The notes under the pieces are model-generated. The model saw only the letters and a program-made list of their open reading frames with translations, was not told the origin of the DNA and did not search any database. The position numbers were made by a program, and so were the translations under genes. From Siderastrea siderea (lineage: Eukaryota > Cnidaria > Anthozoa > Scleractinia > Rhizangiidae): DNA of 64,000 nt. The number at the start of each line of letters is the position of its first letter. The first letter of the stretch is position 1. The DNA is taken from NCBI GenBank assembly GCA_964030785.1, contig OZ034973.1, forward strand, positions 1,012,132-1,076,131. The letters run 5' to 3'. Positions 11,450 through 23,423 of the stretch are shown in pieces.

Positions 11450-12440
11450 ATGCCTTCTCGTAAGCGCCCGGCGTCCGGCAGCACCTCACGCGGTCGTCCC
11501 AAACGTGCTCGAACGATGCCCTCGGCTTCGACAGCAACGACTGTTCCCCCTGAGTCAGCTACAGAGCCTAGTAAAAACATCGATCTGGGAGCTTTAACTG
11601 CAACACTCACGGCCGCTGTGACCAGCGCAGTGCAAGCCGCCATGCAATCGCCACATCTGCCCGCAGGCAAATCACATGCCAGTGAAAGCACGAGTACCAC
11701 CATGGATCCCGTGTCAGTAGAAGAGGCGGTGTCCAAACAGTTGGCGGTAACAACATCTCCTACGGCAGGTACGAAGGAGCCCGGCTCCTCTGGGGCTTCT
11801 TCTAACTTAGATAACTCAGGAAAACTAGTTTTTTCCAGTCTTGCCCTTGAGCTGGGAGGAGGCGTTTCGGATAAGATCAAGGCCAAAGTTTGGGCTGATG
11901 AGTACGTGGATCTCGGTATCCTACTTTCAGTCACCCCTAGTCCCGATCGTTACTCCGTATCAATCAATACTTCTACTCCCAGCCAGGGTGCACAGCTTAC
12001 TCTCGAGCCTTGTAAGCCTCCAAAAAGGATCACTAATATTAATCAATGGATCTCTGCGTTCAATACTTTCGTTGCAATTTATGTAGTTAGGTTTCCTCTC
12101 GAGGCACCTAAGCTTATGAAATATTGCGAAATCGTTAGAGATATTGCCGCTAAATTCGGCGATTGGGTATTTTACGACGAGCAATTTCGCGTTCTACGGC
12201 AAACTGCTCCTAATAAATATCCTTGGGATGCAGTGCATTGGGAGTTATGGCTAAAGGTGACTTTTCGTGGCCGACAAACACCCTCAAATGGTGACAGGCC
12301 TCAAGGAAATCGACCCCAATCCCAACAGTCGCCATTTCCAAAAGGAACATGTTAGACATTTCAGGCGGGTCGCTTCTGTGGGGTTGGGTGTAAATTCGAC
12401 CATAAATGCTATAAATGCGGGGCAAAACATCCCGCCACGC
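11450..12440 (+). pseudogene. DIRS gag-like protein with CCHC zinc knuckle
   Basis: The frame starts at ATG 11450 (MPSRKRPASG), with a basic Arg/Lys/Pro-rich head and a Ser/Thr/Ala-rich stretch. The conserved-looking gag core (NINQWISAFNTFVAIY and WVFYDEQFRVLRQ) sits at about 12030-12200. The frame stops at 12353-12355. Just beyond, in another frame, a CCHC zinc knuckle CYKCGAKHPATRC appears at about 12400-12440, so a frameshift separates it from the rest of gag. This would be the nucleic-acid-binding structural protein of the retrotransposon. Confidence 0.7.
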
Positions 12441-14095
12441 GCTGTAATGCCGAGGGTCAAAAACGCGCTATTGCATAATCTCCCTTACCAGCTTCCCCAC
12501 AAAATTCCACAGCCCTCAATAACGCCCGTCAGGGCCGATCGACTTGAGGCACTTTTAAATGGCTACCCTTTTCAGTTAAAAGATTATATACTTCCCGGTT
12601 TTAATTTGGGTTTTCATGTCCACTTCGAAGGTGAGAGGCGCGTTTTTGAACCTCCTAATCTAAAGAGTGCTATTGCGCGACCGGACATCGTTCGTGAAAA
12701 ACTCAACAAATAAATCACTGCTGGACGAATAGCCGGTCCTTTTCAGACTCTTCCTTTCCCTGACATGCTCTGCTCACCTTTAGGTATAGTAGCAAAGAAG
12801 AAACCTGGGGAATTCCGCTTAATTCATCATTTGTCCTTTCCTCAGGGTTCTTCGATAAATGACTTTATTCCTAGCGAATTTTCTTCAGTTTCTTATGCAA
12901 CCATTAACGACGCTATCTCTGCCCTAAAGCGCGCGGGGAGGGGTTGCTTTATGGCTAAAACTGATATCAAATCAGCCTTTCGGATCATCCCAGTACACCC
13001 AGACGATCACCCTTTGCTGGGTATGAAATGGGAAAATTTTTACTATTACGATCGTTGCTTGGTAATGGGCTGTTCTTCATCCTGTGCAATTTTTGAAAGT
13101 TTTAGCACCGCACTCGAGTGGATTGCTATACATCGTCTGGGGGCCATCAATGTATTACATATACTCGACGAATTTTGTTTATCGGTGACACTAAAGAGAA
13201 GTGTCAGTTAGATCTGACTAACTTTCTGGATATCTGTCAATTCCTTGGCATCCCCATCGCCGAGGAAAAAACAGTCGGTCCCGATACCTCGCTACAGTTT
13301 GCAGGCATTACGCTTGACTCTGTGTTGCAAGAGCCTAGGCTCCAAGAAGATAAGCTTCGAAAATGTCACACACTCTTAACCTCGTTTTACTCACGTCGGA
13401 AGATGACTCTTAAGGAGCTCCAATCACTAATCGGCCTTCTGAATTTTACTTGCTCAGTCATCCTACCAGGCCGAGCTTTCCTCCGTCGCCTTATTGATCT
13501 TACGATAGGTCTAAAGTACCCACATCACCGCATACGTTTAAGCAAAGACGCTAAGGCCGATTTAAAGGTTTGGATGCGATTTCTGACCGGTTTCAATGGC
13601 CGAGCTTTCTTTTTGGACGACCTGTGGGTCACGTCAACTACGCTTGAGCTCTTCACTGACGCAGCCGGTTCGAAAGGGTACGGCGCAGTTTTCGGCAGGA
13701 AATGGTTTTATGGTTCATGGCCTGAGTCATGGAGCTCCTTAAATATCACTTTCCTCGAGTTTTTTCCCATAGTCCTCGCATTACATATTTGGGGGTCAAC
13801 AATGGCCAATAAATGGGTTTGTTTTGTGACAGACAATTCAGCGCTGGTTGATGTTATTAACCGGCAGACTTCAAAACATAAGCTCATTATGATACTCGTC
13901 CGGGATTTAGTACTTACTTCGCTCAAGTACAACACTCTATTTCGGGCTCGTCACATCGCGGGTATTCATAATTCTTGTGCTGATTTATTATCCCGCTTGC
14001 AGGTCAATCAGTTCAAACAAATTTTTCCAGAGGCGGACGAAATGCCAACTCCAATACCAGAAAACCTTCAGCCGAAGAGCTGGTCGCTTCCCTGA
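12441..14095 (+). pseudogene. DIRS reverse transcriptase and RNase H
   Basis: Reverse transcriptase blocks are visible (LGIVAKKKPGEFRLIHHLS, then FMAKTDIKSAFRIIPVHP, then the active-site region HILDEF). DIRS enzymes normally have LDDF, so the second catalytic aspartate is Glu here. The frame shifts near 13150-13200 and continues as 13118-14095, with an RNase H domain (LELFTDAAGSKGYGAVF, FVTDNSALVDVIN and HIAGIHNSCADLLSR). A stop at about 12711-12713 interrupts the part before the RT. Catalytic substitution plus frameshift indicates a dead copy. Confidence 0.8.
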
Positions 14096-14929
14096 ACGAC
14101 CTTCTTTCCTCAGCCCTGTCCGCAGGGTCACAAAAGTTGTATTCACGAGCCGATTGCACTTTTTATCTCTTATCTTCGCGCCTGGAAATTAGCCGCTTCT
14201 ACTATAACATCTTACTTATCAGCCATCAGCTATGTACACAAGATGAAAGGCCTACGTGACCCAACTAAGGCATTTTTGATTCAAAAACTTTTGATAGCGG
14301 TCAGCAAACAAAGGTCACCCGACACTAGACTTCCTATTGCAAAACCTGTTCTTTTTCAACTTGTGCGTTCACTGCAGCACACCAACTCTTCGGCAGTTCA
14401 GCGTACTCTTTTTACCGCTATGTTTCTAACAGCCTTTTATGGATTTTTCCGCATAGGCGAACTAGCTAGCAAGAGCCCTGAGTCCGGCGACTCAGTTGTC
14501 CAATTCAAAAGCCTCTCATTTTTATCGATGGACGGTTGCATACGATCTCTTAAGATAACAATCTGTCACTTTAAACACAACACCAGCAACCGGCCGGTAG
14601 ACATTATTATGGCACGCGATTCTGCCTCGCCCTTCTGCCCAGTGCAGGCGATGCTCGATTATTGCAAAGTGAGGCGTTTTTCGCCAGGCCCGCTTTTCTA
14701 CCTACACAACCGCCCCATAACCGTTAACCCATTCAATGCTCAACTTCGCTCTTGCCTATCTTTTTGTTCTCTCGATTCAAGCCGATTCAAAAGCCACAGC
14801 TTTCGGATCGGGGCCGCCTGACACGCGGCTGACCTAGGTTTCTCCGATTCCCAGATCAGGGCTCTTGGTCGCTGGAAATCCGACGCGTTTAAGCTTTATA
14901 TCCGAAATGAAACACTTGCCGCCAATTAA
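14096..14929 (+). pseudogene. DIRS tyrosine recombinase
   Basis: The main frame 14243-14821 contains the first catalytic Arg region (FLTAFYGFFRIGEL) and the HSFRIGAA box (H-x2-R). An in-frame TGA at 14819-14821 falls where the box should continue. The same frame resumes with HAADLG, LGRWKSD and the nucleophile region LYIRN, ending at TAA 14927-14929. Sequence before 14243 belongs to the same domain in a shifted frame (break near 14150). The enzyme would integrate the circular DNA intermediate of a DIRS element. This copy is broken. Confidence 0.8.
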
Positions 14930-15507
14930 TTGTTATCTTTTCTTTTCTCTAATGTAATCAGTTCGGGAGGATGCCAGTTCTGGAAGAAAGTGTGACGTCA
15001 CATTTCTTTTGTTCTTGCGAAAATACGCAAAAATCGGTAAAAATAATAGAGAGAAATTGGTGCCTATTGCTAAAAGCTCCTTTCCAGTCTCTAGGCGCAA
15101 TATCCGGGAACTTTGAGTAGCAAATCTGGTAGAAAACAATATGGCTGCTAGTACGGTTGCATTTTGGCGACGAAGCAACGAAAGCTGTGGATTGTGGACA
15201 ATGCCGCCATGTTGGTCGGCATGAAATGTAAGTATACGTTTTTTTTGTTTTGTTTTCTCTGTCATGGAGAATTTTCTAGTCCAAGAGAACAATTTTCCTC
15301 CATTGTGCCGTTAATAAATGTTGTTTTTGGAAAGTTTCGTCGCTGGTAACCACCAAGGAAAAATGGTAATCCATTTTAAAGTTGACTACTTGGATGCTTT
15401 GCTCATACACTGTATGCATTCCTTGATACATCGCTTCGATCTGGACAAGAGCGCTTATGTTCGCTCAGTCATTAGCGTTTTGAGGCATAATATAGGCATC
15501 ATTTGAA

Positions 15508-16073
15508 GGTGTGATAAATCAGTGATATAGGGGAACTTAATTTACATTTTTACTACTTCGAAATAAATTTGAGAGTGTTTGCCAATCGCTGTTTTAAAGT
15601 TTGCTGATGATTTATCTTTCATGCTCCTACTGTACATGTTACAGTTTTAATCCCTTGCTAAATTTAGTTTCATGTGTCTTGACTGCCTACAGAAATTGAC
15701 GGTGTGATAAATCAGTGAGAGTATAGAAACTTTATTTATATTTTGACTACTTCAAATAAATTTGATAGCGTTTGCCAATCGCTGTTTTAAAGTTTGCTGA
15801 TGATTTATCCTTCATGCTCCTACTGTTACAGTTTTAATTCCTCGCTAAATTTAGTTTCATGTGTCTTGACTGCCTACAGAAATTGACGGTGTGATAAATC
15901 AGTGAGAGTATAGAAACTTTATTTATATTTTGACTACTTCAAATAAATTTGATAGCGTTTGCCAATCGCTGTTTTAAAGTTTGCTGATGATTTATCCTTC
16001 ATGCTCCTACTGTTACAGTTTTAATTCCTCGCTAAATTTAGTTTCATGTGTCTTGACTGCCTACAGAAATTTT
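15508..16073. repeat. Three tandem copies of a 187-193 bp repeat
   Basis: Copies begin GGTGTGATAAATCAG at 15508, 15701 and 15888 and each ends near GACTGCCTACAGAAA. Copies 2 and 3 are nearly identical, copy 1 slightly diverged. AT-rich and non-coding. Confidence 0.9.
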
Positions 16074-16313
16074 AAGAAATTGAGGTTCATCATCAAATTA
16101 TAGAGAACTCTTGCTGCATTTGTGGAGCTAACCTTCAAGTTGAAGGAAAACGAAAGACAAAGTGTAATCTCTTCTGGCAACAAATCTCTCAATTGTGGCA
16201 ACAAAATGTGGCTTTGGATTCCCCAGATGTACACCCTTTGCATGTGTGGCCCAATAAATGTAGATCTCTGTGCGCCAAGGTTTTTTTATCACTGCTTGTT
16301 CAATTTGCAATGC
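16074..16313 (+). other. Possible Cys-rich (zinc-finger-like) exon, uncertain
   Basis: An open frame here reads CCICGANLQVEGKRKTKC followed by HPLHVWPNKCRSLC. This spaced CxxC ... CxxxC pattern resembles N-terminal zinc-binding regions of transposon-encoded proteins. A weak acceptor (TTTTAAG) precedes it, the frame ends in TGA near 16321, and no partner exon was proved. A further short open stretch at 16442-16651 has a possible donor (CAG before GTTTGT) but no recognised domain. Its position inside the 5-kb TIR element suggests a remnant of that element's own gene. Confidence 0.25.
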
Positions 16314-17380
16314 AAAGATTCTGATTATCTCCGTAACAAATTACCAGTAATTATAATTAAAAAAAGTTATTCCAAAACATAATATATTAAAAATTTCCCT
16401 GAGTAGGAGATAAGCATTTTTATATAAATTATAACCAGATAGTGGGTCCAAAACAAGCAGGCAGGAGGGGGGTACATCCCTGTGAATGGGTTCTCCTCAT
16501 TAAGCATAATTGTATGGATGAGGCTGTGGCAGCAATAACAACAGGCCTGACAAATGTTGAAGAAGGAGGGGAGATGGAAGTACAGGTTTGTTGGAAAATA
16601 TTAGTTAAAGTGCACTTGTATGTGCAAGAGGGGAAACTACAGGAAGAATAGTTATTTTAGTTTTCTCCTCCATTCCATCTTTCCCAGTGCCCTCTGCTAA
16701 ATTATCTTGGGCCATTATGTGTATGCTGGGGACAAGGCAGTAAGATTACAGTACCTGTCAGGAACATTTATAATGATATAGTTCTTGTTATTAGAGAATC
16801 AAAAGAATCTCTGAATTGTGCCAGATATGACCTGGCAGGGCCGTAGCCAGTATAACTGTGGCAATGTCCATGGTTCAATTCTTTTCCTTGGTATTTACTT
16901 TCCCCTTCAAAAAAAATTAAAACAACGTAAAAAGAGACTTAGGCAAGTGCCTCGGTTTGCCTCAAAGCAGCTACGGCCCTGCTTGGGTATTTTCACAAAG
17001 CTCTCCTAACTAAGATATAATCCTCAGTGTATTGTTTCGTAACAATAGGCTTTTATTAAGAGCCAATACTTAGGGTACATCATAGATGAGAAGGACTTTG
17101 TGAATCCTCCCCATGATTTGCTCAGTTATGGATGCAAATTAAATCAACAAATTAAAACTTGTTTTTGTGATTTGTTTCTAGGTGGATGGAGGAACAAAGA
17201 AGAATAAGATGTAGAGTGTTGACACGAAATAAAATATTATTAACCTGAAACATTTTGACTGCTTATTTCTTCTTTCACATTTGCATTTTGTCTCAAAAAC
17301 AAGAACAAATTAAACGTTCCCAGGCTTAGATGAAATATATTGCAACCAAGGATTTTTCAATTTACACTCACAATAAACCC

Positions 17381-18904
17381 CAGGGCTCGAGACTAACGGT
17401 AGCCAACTAGTCACAGACTAGTAGAAATTCCGTTTTAGCTAGTAGGTTTTGCGCTTTCACTAGCCATTTTGGCTAGTGAAATTTTCAAAGCACCAAAGTA
17501 CCGTATGGAAACCAAACTAAATTTTGCTTCTGGTGATCCGATCCCCAAAGCAAATTGAAGAACAGAAACTAAAACTTATTCCGTAAAAGGATATCATAAT
17601 GTTCGTATGGTGCTTGTTTTGTCGTCTCAGCGTTTCTCCCTACTAAATGTTGTCTCATTTGGCAACGTTTCTCTGTCATTAGTACATTCCAACAAAATTA
17701 GCCGTCTTAAGAACGTTTTACCATACGTGTCCTTCAAAGGTCCGTTAGTTCATTCATATGAAAATGGTCTAGGTCTGTACGTTAGTACGTTCACACAATT
17801 CTTTAGTCTTTTTTTGTCGACTTATTTCCAATCATTACTATGTTCGTACAATATTACTTTCTCTTCCCATGCACCGTTTCTCTCTACATAGCGTCGTTCG
17901 TATGATATTAGTCTTGTCTTCACAACGTTTCTCCGTACGGAAGCACGTTCGTCGATTTATTAGTTTTGCGTTCTCAACGTTTCTGCGTACGCCGTTACCA
18001 CGTTCGCACTTTACTGGTCTTATTTTCCCATGGTTTTCAGTGTATTATTGCATTCGTACCATAAGTCTACACTTCTTAGCGTTTCTCTGTACGTTAGCAT
18101 GTTCATATGGTATTAGTCTTATCTTCTTAACGTTAATCCGTACGTTTGTGCAATATTACTTGTCTTCCCTACGTTTCTCCGTAATTTATTGTCCTACCGT
18201 AATAGTCTTGTCCGATCGGCGTTCTTCCGTACGTTACACATTCTTACGGAATTAGTTTTGTCTAATGACGTTTCTCCGTAAGTTGGTAGTTGCGTATTTT
18301 ATTATCCTCAGTGTCTCCTCAACGTGTCTCTGTACCTTGGTACAGTGGCAGTGTTTCTCCCTACTGTGGTGCATTTACAACCAACGTGTTCGATGTGACT
18401 CCTCAACGTTCCTCCGTACTTAAATAGGCTCATAATTTACTAGTCTTCTCTTGTAGACATTTTGCCGTACGTGAATTGACTGCTATATCAGTCTTGTCTT
18501 TCTCCGTACCTTAAAATGTCGTACAATGTTACTCTCTTCTTCCCAACGTTTCTCCGCACGATGACAAGCTCGTATTAGGTTAACTTTTCTAGATATTGGT
18601 CATAATCACCGACACGGAAAAGAGAGGCGTGAATAACATCGTGCCTACGAATTTGCCCTGAACGCACGAATACTGTGAGGATCTTTAACCGTTGGAAAGA
18701 ATGGTCAACATTCCAGTTCTTCACTCTTGAGATTACAGAGAGGCATGTTTACAGTACTTAACTCGGCCAAAAATTATACATATTGAACACAGTGCGAGAT
18801 TATGCAAAAAAAAGTCTGGCTAGTGAAAATTTATTTTGGCTAGTGAAATCAAACCTCTCACTAGCCACTAGGCTACTAAGCTGAAAAGTTAGTCTCGAGC
18901 CCTG
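17381..18904. mobile_element. 1.5-kb TIR element nested inside the 5-kb element
   Basis: Perfect 17-bp terminal inverted repeats CAGGGCTCGAGACTAAC (17381-17397, inverted at 18888-18904). They are flanked by AACCC on both sides (17376-17380 and 18905-18909). Just inside, both ends carry GGCTAGTGAAA-type subterminal repeats (near 17455-17485 and 18819-18868). The CAGGG start resembles hAT-like termini, but hAT elements make 8-bp duplications, so the class is open. No transposase is present. Confidence 0.8.
17590..18560. repeat. Degenerate minisatellite of about 60-bp units
   Basis: About fifteen diverged units share the core CAACGTTTCTCCGTACG followed by TTAG..CGTTCGTA and ATTAGTCTTGTCTTC. It fills most of the nested 17381-18904 element. 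Short open frames here are by-products of the repeat. Confidence 0.7.
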
Positions 18905-19971
18905 AACCCTCTGACACCCTTCAGGATCTGAGATGACTTTTAAAATTATATGAAAAATGTTCTGCTAGCAAAACATGAACATAAATGTACTTTTCTATGT
19001 ACTTTTACACTTTGGCAATCACAGGATTTATATCACCACAGAATCAAATTTTCAGGTGAATCCTGCAAGGGCAATTAAGTGTGACTGCAAAACAATTTCA
19101 AAGACCAACATTTATTGTTCCATTTCGCCTTTCTTGGTACAGGCATTTCCCAATCACTATACTGAAATGCAAACTACAGTATTATATCAAGATCTATGGC
19201 ACCTTTCCTAGCCATGCTTTATGTTTTACAAAAAATTAAAAAATAAAAAGTCTGAACGAAATGCGATAATATGACAAGCTCACTCCATATTTTTTCAGTC
19301 TTAGATGAAGGGGCGCTTTCAATGATACCTCGCATTACAGGCTCGACTTAAACATTAGCCCTTAACTTAAAATACAATGATATGTGGGCACATTCGATAA
19401 AAGAAAGAAAACACACAACTTAAGCCCGGGCCAAACAAGTAAGAGTTGATGAGAATTGAGAGTTTTCGTCGACTCCAATCGACTATCATCAATTCGGGCC
19501 AAACCAGAACGAGAGTTATCAACAGTCGGTCACGAGTGACGCGTTCATTTCGTTATGCTTTAGAGAAAACTCTCGACGACTCTCATGACAAATTTAAGCA
19601 TGTTCAAAGTCGAGGAGAGCACAACAGTTCAGGCCAAACCGCCCAAACGAGAGCGAGAGTTTGACCTCTCATACACTCCGTAAACTCTCTTCGATTGACC
19701 AGTGCTTAAACTAAATAAAACTAAAAAGTGTAGACTTACGAGAAAAGAAAGCGAACTCCGACCATTTTTATGTTGGCAATAAGCTCGTTTACAACTTCAG
19801 AGCTGCAAACACGACAAAGAAAAAAGATTACGGCACGAAATTAAATAAAAATCGTATGTACTTTCCTCGCGCTTGTCCGCCATCTTGAATTTGGCTGCAG
19901 AGAATATTGTTATGAAATGCGATCCAATGTTTTGATCGATGACGTTTCGTGACGTAGAACAATTGTTTTCG
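18905..19971. other. Right interior of the 5-kb element, no clear gene
   Basis: Contains repeated GGCCAAAC motifs (near 19430, 19498 and 19632) amid GAGAGTT-rich sequence, and an AAGATGGCGG-type motif on the minus strand near 19880 that could be a start codon context. No coding pattern was confirmed. Confidence 0.35.
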
Positions 19972-20045
19972 TTTCTTTCAGAACTGGTATCCTCCCGAAC
20001 TGGTAATTACCCCGCTAAGTGTATTATCTAATCGCATGGACATAC

Positions 20046-20229
20046 CAGTCAGTCACGAGCTGTGGCAATGTTCATGCCTATAGTCATACCTTTACTCTAG
20101 CGTAGTGTATGTATTTCACACGCCAGCCAGGCATGAGCTGTGACAATGTTATTGATTTTAGTAATACCTTTACCGGCTTATTCTAGTGTAGTGCCAATTA
20201 ACACGTCGGTCAGTCAGGAGCTGCGGCTT
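20046..20229. repeat. Degenerate tandem repeat of about 90 bp
   Basis: The motif CAG(T/C)CA..GAGCTGTGGCAATGTT followed by TAGT.ATACCTTTAC recurs two to three times between the 5-kb element and the TTAA element. Confidence 0.6.
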
Positions 20230-20323
20230 GTTAATTATGGTTAGCTCATTTTCCCTTTGTGATGACGTTACATCCTTTTTTTTACCTCATGGGTTTTTAC
20301 CACTAGCGGGGAAAACCACAAAC

Positions 20324-23216
20324 TTAAGGACGGTGGCCCGTAATAGGAAGGCATTTTTTCTTATTTGTCCCCATGTGGGATTTGTTCCTCGTACCTAAGG
20401 CTGTTAAAATCCAAAAAGAAAATGGGGGGTTACCGTGCATTTTTCAGAGATAATTAGGCCCAAATATGGTAAAAAAAGTGCTGATTGAGCATTTTTAAAA
20501 AATTAGGAAAAATAACTTTTTCAATAAAAGATATCCATTATTTGACTTAAGAAGGAGATGAAGAGGTCTAAACTGATAGGTGCTTTGTAATGAATAACAA
20601 AGATACAATTCTCAACATGCTGCCGAATTCTATATGCGAATTTCCTGTTCTTGGCGGGCCATTATTTGACCCAGTAGATTGGAACGTTTTGTAAAATTAC
20701 TTTTGACAGACGGTTTTTCTTCTGAAAAAAGTATTTCACAATACCGAACAGTTGTCCTGCTTTTGATTGATTACATAAAAACTAGGGGTAACCGTGCATT
20801 TTAAAAAGTTAACTTCACTTTTTCGTAACTCACGCACGACATGTTTTCCATCAGTGACGATTTTCTTGACGCTCTCCTCCCCGGTGGGGAATAAAATGTA
20901 AGTCGAAGTGATGGATGCTGGGAATCGAAGATGGGGGAGCGGACGCGTGGTGAAAGGATGCAGCAAAGCAAAATCCCCGTAAAACATCGATTGATTTTAT
21001 CTCTGCCAACTGTATGGGGATTTTACAATTGCCTTATCAAAGAACATACTATAACGGAGCGCCGTTAGGCGATTTCATTGTTCAATGAATGTTGTGCAGC
21101 GAGAATCTTGATTGCTGTTTACATGCTTGCGTGGAAGTTCTAGAAGGCTACTGCAAATTGTCAGTGGGGTCAGACCAAGCCTGTTATATATATATAGCTA
21201 GGCTAGCTAGCCAAACCCTGGAGCTCCCATAAATAAGCTGGTGTTCGTTTCTCAAAAAACCCGAAAACTCTTCGGGCCCAAAATTTTTGCGGGGCTAGTT
21301 TCGGGCGCGATGTTCTTTCGAAAGTGTTTGCACAACGCCGCAAATTTTAGCAAAATTTTCCCGCGAATTGCTTCACAACAATCCGAACTCGAAAGTCACA
21401 CTACTGTTGTTATTAATTTTTTTCGAGCTTCAAACTGTCTGCATGAAATATTATCTTCTTCTTGCGCCGTGTTCCTTGGTTTTTACAATGTTTCAATATT
21501 CTGTCATTTAACTGTCAAGGCGTGTCAAATCATCGCAGACTTTTTGGCTGTTTGTTTGAATGAACTGGAAACGTCGCTTATCTACAGCAGCTAAATATAA
21601 CTTATTGTTTTGGGTTTTCATCGTGTTCGGATCTTGACAAATATTAATTAAACACGAAATGCCACTAAATCGGAATCTGTAGCTCTGAAGCGAACTAATC
21701 TAGCTGTAATCAAAAGTTGAAATTTCTCGTCAAGTTTTCGATTTGTTCCTTCTCATTCGGCTAGATCGCTCGGTGGAGTTATCAAAATCGGCTACTCGTC
21801 TACTTCAGCAGGTCAACCTGATTTCATTCCATCGGTTGCTGCAGTTTATAACAGCTATCGACATTTTTCCAGACCGAGAGGAGGTAGGTTTTCTTTTAAT
21901 ATTTCATAGACTATCGGGCGGGTCAGTTAAGTGCCGCTTTTGTTTTTCTTTCAAGAAGTTGCTTCACAATTTGTTTACGCTTTTGACTCTTTCTAATCTC
22001 TTACGAACAAATTACAAATGGAAAGATTTTTCATGAGATGTAAGCCTTAGATACCTTTCCTTTCCCTCTGCTAAGAAAATGCCACACGTGGAAATGACAA
22101 CATGTTAGTACCTTAAAAATACCTGTATTATTTTGTTCCAAAGATTTAAAATATTACTCGGAAGCAATTCCATTCGATCATTCGCTTTAACATCTTAAGA
22201 ATATCATTTTCAACATAGGAAGTCTCTCAATTAAACAATTCTTATAATATGTAAATCCACAATCACATTGGTAATTTTCTTTACCGTGGAAGTAGAAGCG
22301 AAATATTTGAGAATTTAACCGAAAGGTTGACGCTCTCGTGGTCTTTTCAGAAGGTCGCTTTCCAGATATCCTCTGAAAAACAAGTCTGTTCACGGCTAAC
22401 TCGCCGAGATCCACTGTTCGTCCACCCTCGCGCCAAGTCAACTTCGTCCCTTCCGCGCTACGTTCCTTGTTTCACTTGTTGTGGGAAGCCACAACATGAG
22501 ATGTAAGCCTTAGATACCTTTCCTTTCCCTCTGCTAAGAAAATGCCACACGTGGAAATGACAACATGTTAGTACCTTAAAAATACCTGTATTATTTTGTT
22601 CCAAAGATTTAAAATATTACTCGGAAGCAATTCCATTCGATCATTCGCTTTAACATCTTAAGAATATCATTTTCAACATAGGAAGTCTCTCAATTAAACA
22701 ATTCTTATAATATGTAAATCCACAATCAAATTGGTAATTTTCTTTACCGTGGAAGTAGAAGCGAAATATTTGAGAATTTAACCGAAAGGTTGACGCTCTC
22801 GTGGTCTTTTCAGAAGGTCGCTTTCCAGATATCCTCTGAAAAACAAGTCTGTTCAGCTAACTCGCCGAGATCCACTGTTCGTCCACCTTCTCGCCAAGTC
22901 AACTTCGTCCCTTCCGCGCTACGTTCCTTGTTTCACTTGTTGTGGGAAGCCAGTGTCGATGTTTGTTTTTTGTCATGCAAGCGCTGGCGCTTCGACGGCC
23001 CGGATTCTTTCATTAACCTACCATTTCGTTAACCTACCCGTTCCCCATTTGCGGGTCAACACTCCCACAGCGGAAGCGAAATACAAAAACAACAACTCAA
23101 TACACCTAAAATTTTATTTTCGCACCACTGCACGTACAGGAATCGCGCGATCGCGCGGGATGAACGCGCGATGCGCAGAAAATGTGCGCGTTAGCAATAG
23201 GGGCCACCGTCCTTAA
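20324..23216. mobile_element. TTAA-flanked 2.9-kb non-autonomous DNA element
   Basis: Inverted termini GGACGGTGGCCC (20328-20339 and inverted at 23201-23212) are each bordered by TTAA (20324-20327 and 23213-23216), the target site of piggyBac- and Kolobok-type elements. The interior lacks any transposase-like frame and contains a 463-bp tandem duplication. The termini are short, so the pairing rests on the 12-bp repeat plus the TTAA borders. Confidence 0.55.
22032..22952. repeat. 463-bp tandem duplication
   Basis: Copy 1 is at 22032-22494 and copy 2 at 22495-about 22952, each beginning CATGAGATGTAAGCC and ending TTGTGGGAAGCCA. They are almost identical, with a few substitutions and a short indel, indicating a recent event. 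Confidence 0.9.
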
Positions 23217-23423
23217 TTAATAAACAATTGCTTGCCCTGTCATCGGAGGTCAGACTTGGGCTGCTCCGAGACTTACCATATTTCTTGTCGCGAAATACCG
23301 TAATAACGTTTGACTGCTACGTGGAACAGACTGTCTTCGCGCCCTCGGTTAACCCATTTTTGTTTTCTTCTTGCTGGCTGGGCTCTGCTCTCCTCTTGGT
23401 GGGGCGGCCACATTGTGTGGCTT

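Larger units (their letters stand above)
11450..14929 (+). mobile_element. DIRS-type (tyrosine recombinase) retrotransposon, decayed
   Basis: The order gag, reverse transcriptase, RNase H, tyrosine recombinase on one strand, with no aspartic protease and no DDE integrase, defines the DIRS order. Several frameshifts and stops interrupt the frames. The terminal repeats and internal complementary region expected of DIRS elements were not located. The left edge may lie near 11125, and the right edge is before 14954, where another transposon's target duplication starts. Confidence 0.85.
14959..20002. mobile_element. 5.0-kb TIR DNA transposon with 5-bp target duplication
   Basis: Terminal inverted repeats of 31 bases (14959-14989 and 19972-20002) begin CAGTTCGGGAGGAT and match at 29 positions. 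They are flanked by direct repeats GTAAT at 14954-14958 and 20003-20007, a clean target-site duplication. The left end abuts the DIRS recombinase. The interior holds three tandem 190-bp repeats, a possible Cys-rich exon and a complete nested TIR element (17381-18904). No DDE transposase was recognised, so the superfamily is open. A 5-bp duplication would suit only a few groups, such as Transib. Confidence 0.75.

Noticed and set aside
11428..11934. 168-codon minus-strand frame opposite the DIRS gag
   Set aside because: Antisense shadow of gag with no recognisable content.
15139..15228. First exon starting MAASTVAFWRR near 15139 with a GTAAGT donor
   Set aside because: The frame hits TGA just before the donor and no continuing exon was found.
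19425..19680. Possible repeat family based on GGCCAAAC motifs
   Set aside because: Only three loosely spaced motifs; not enough to define a repeat.
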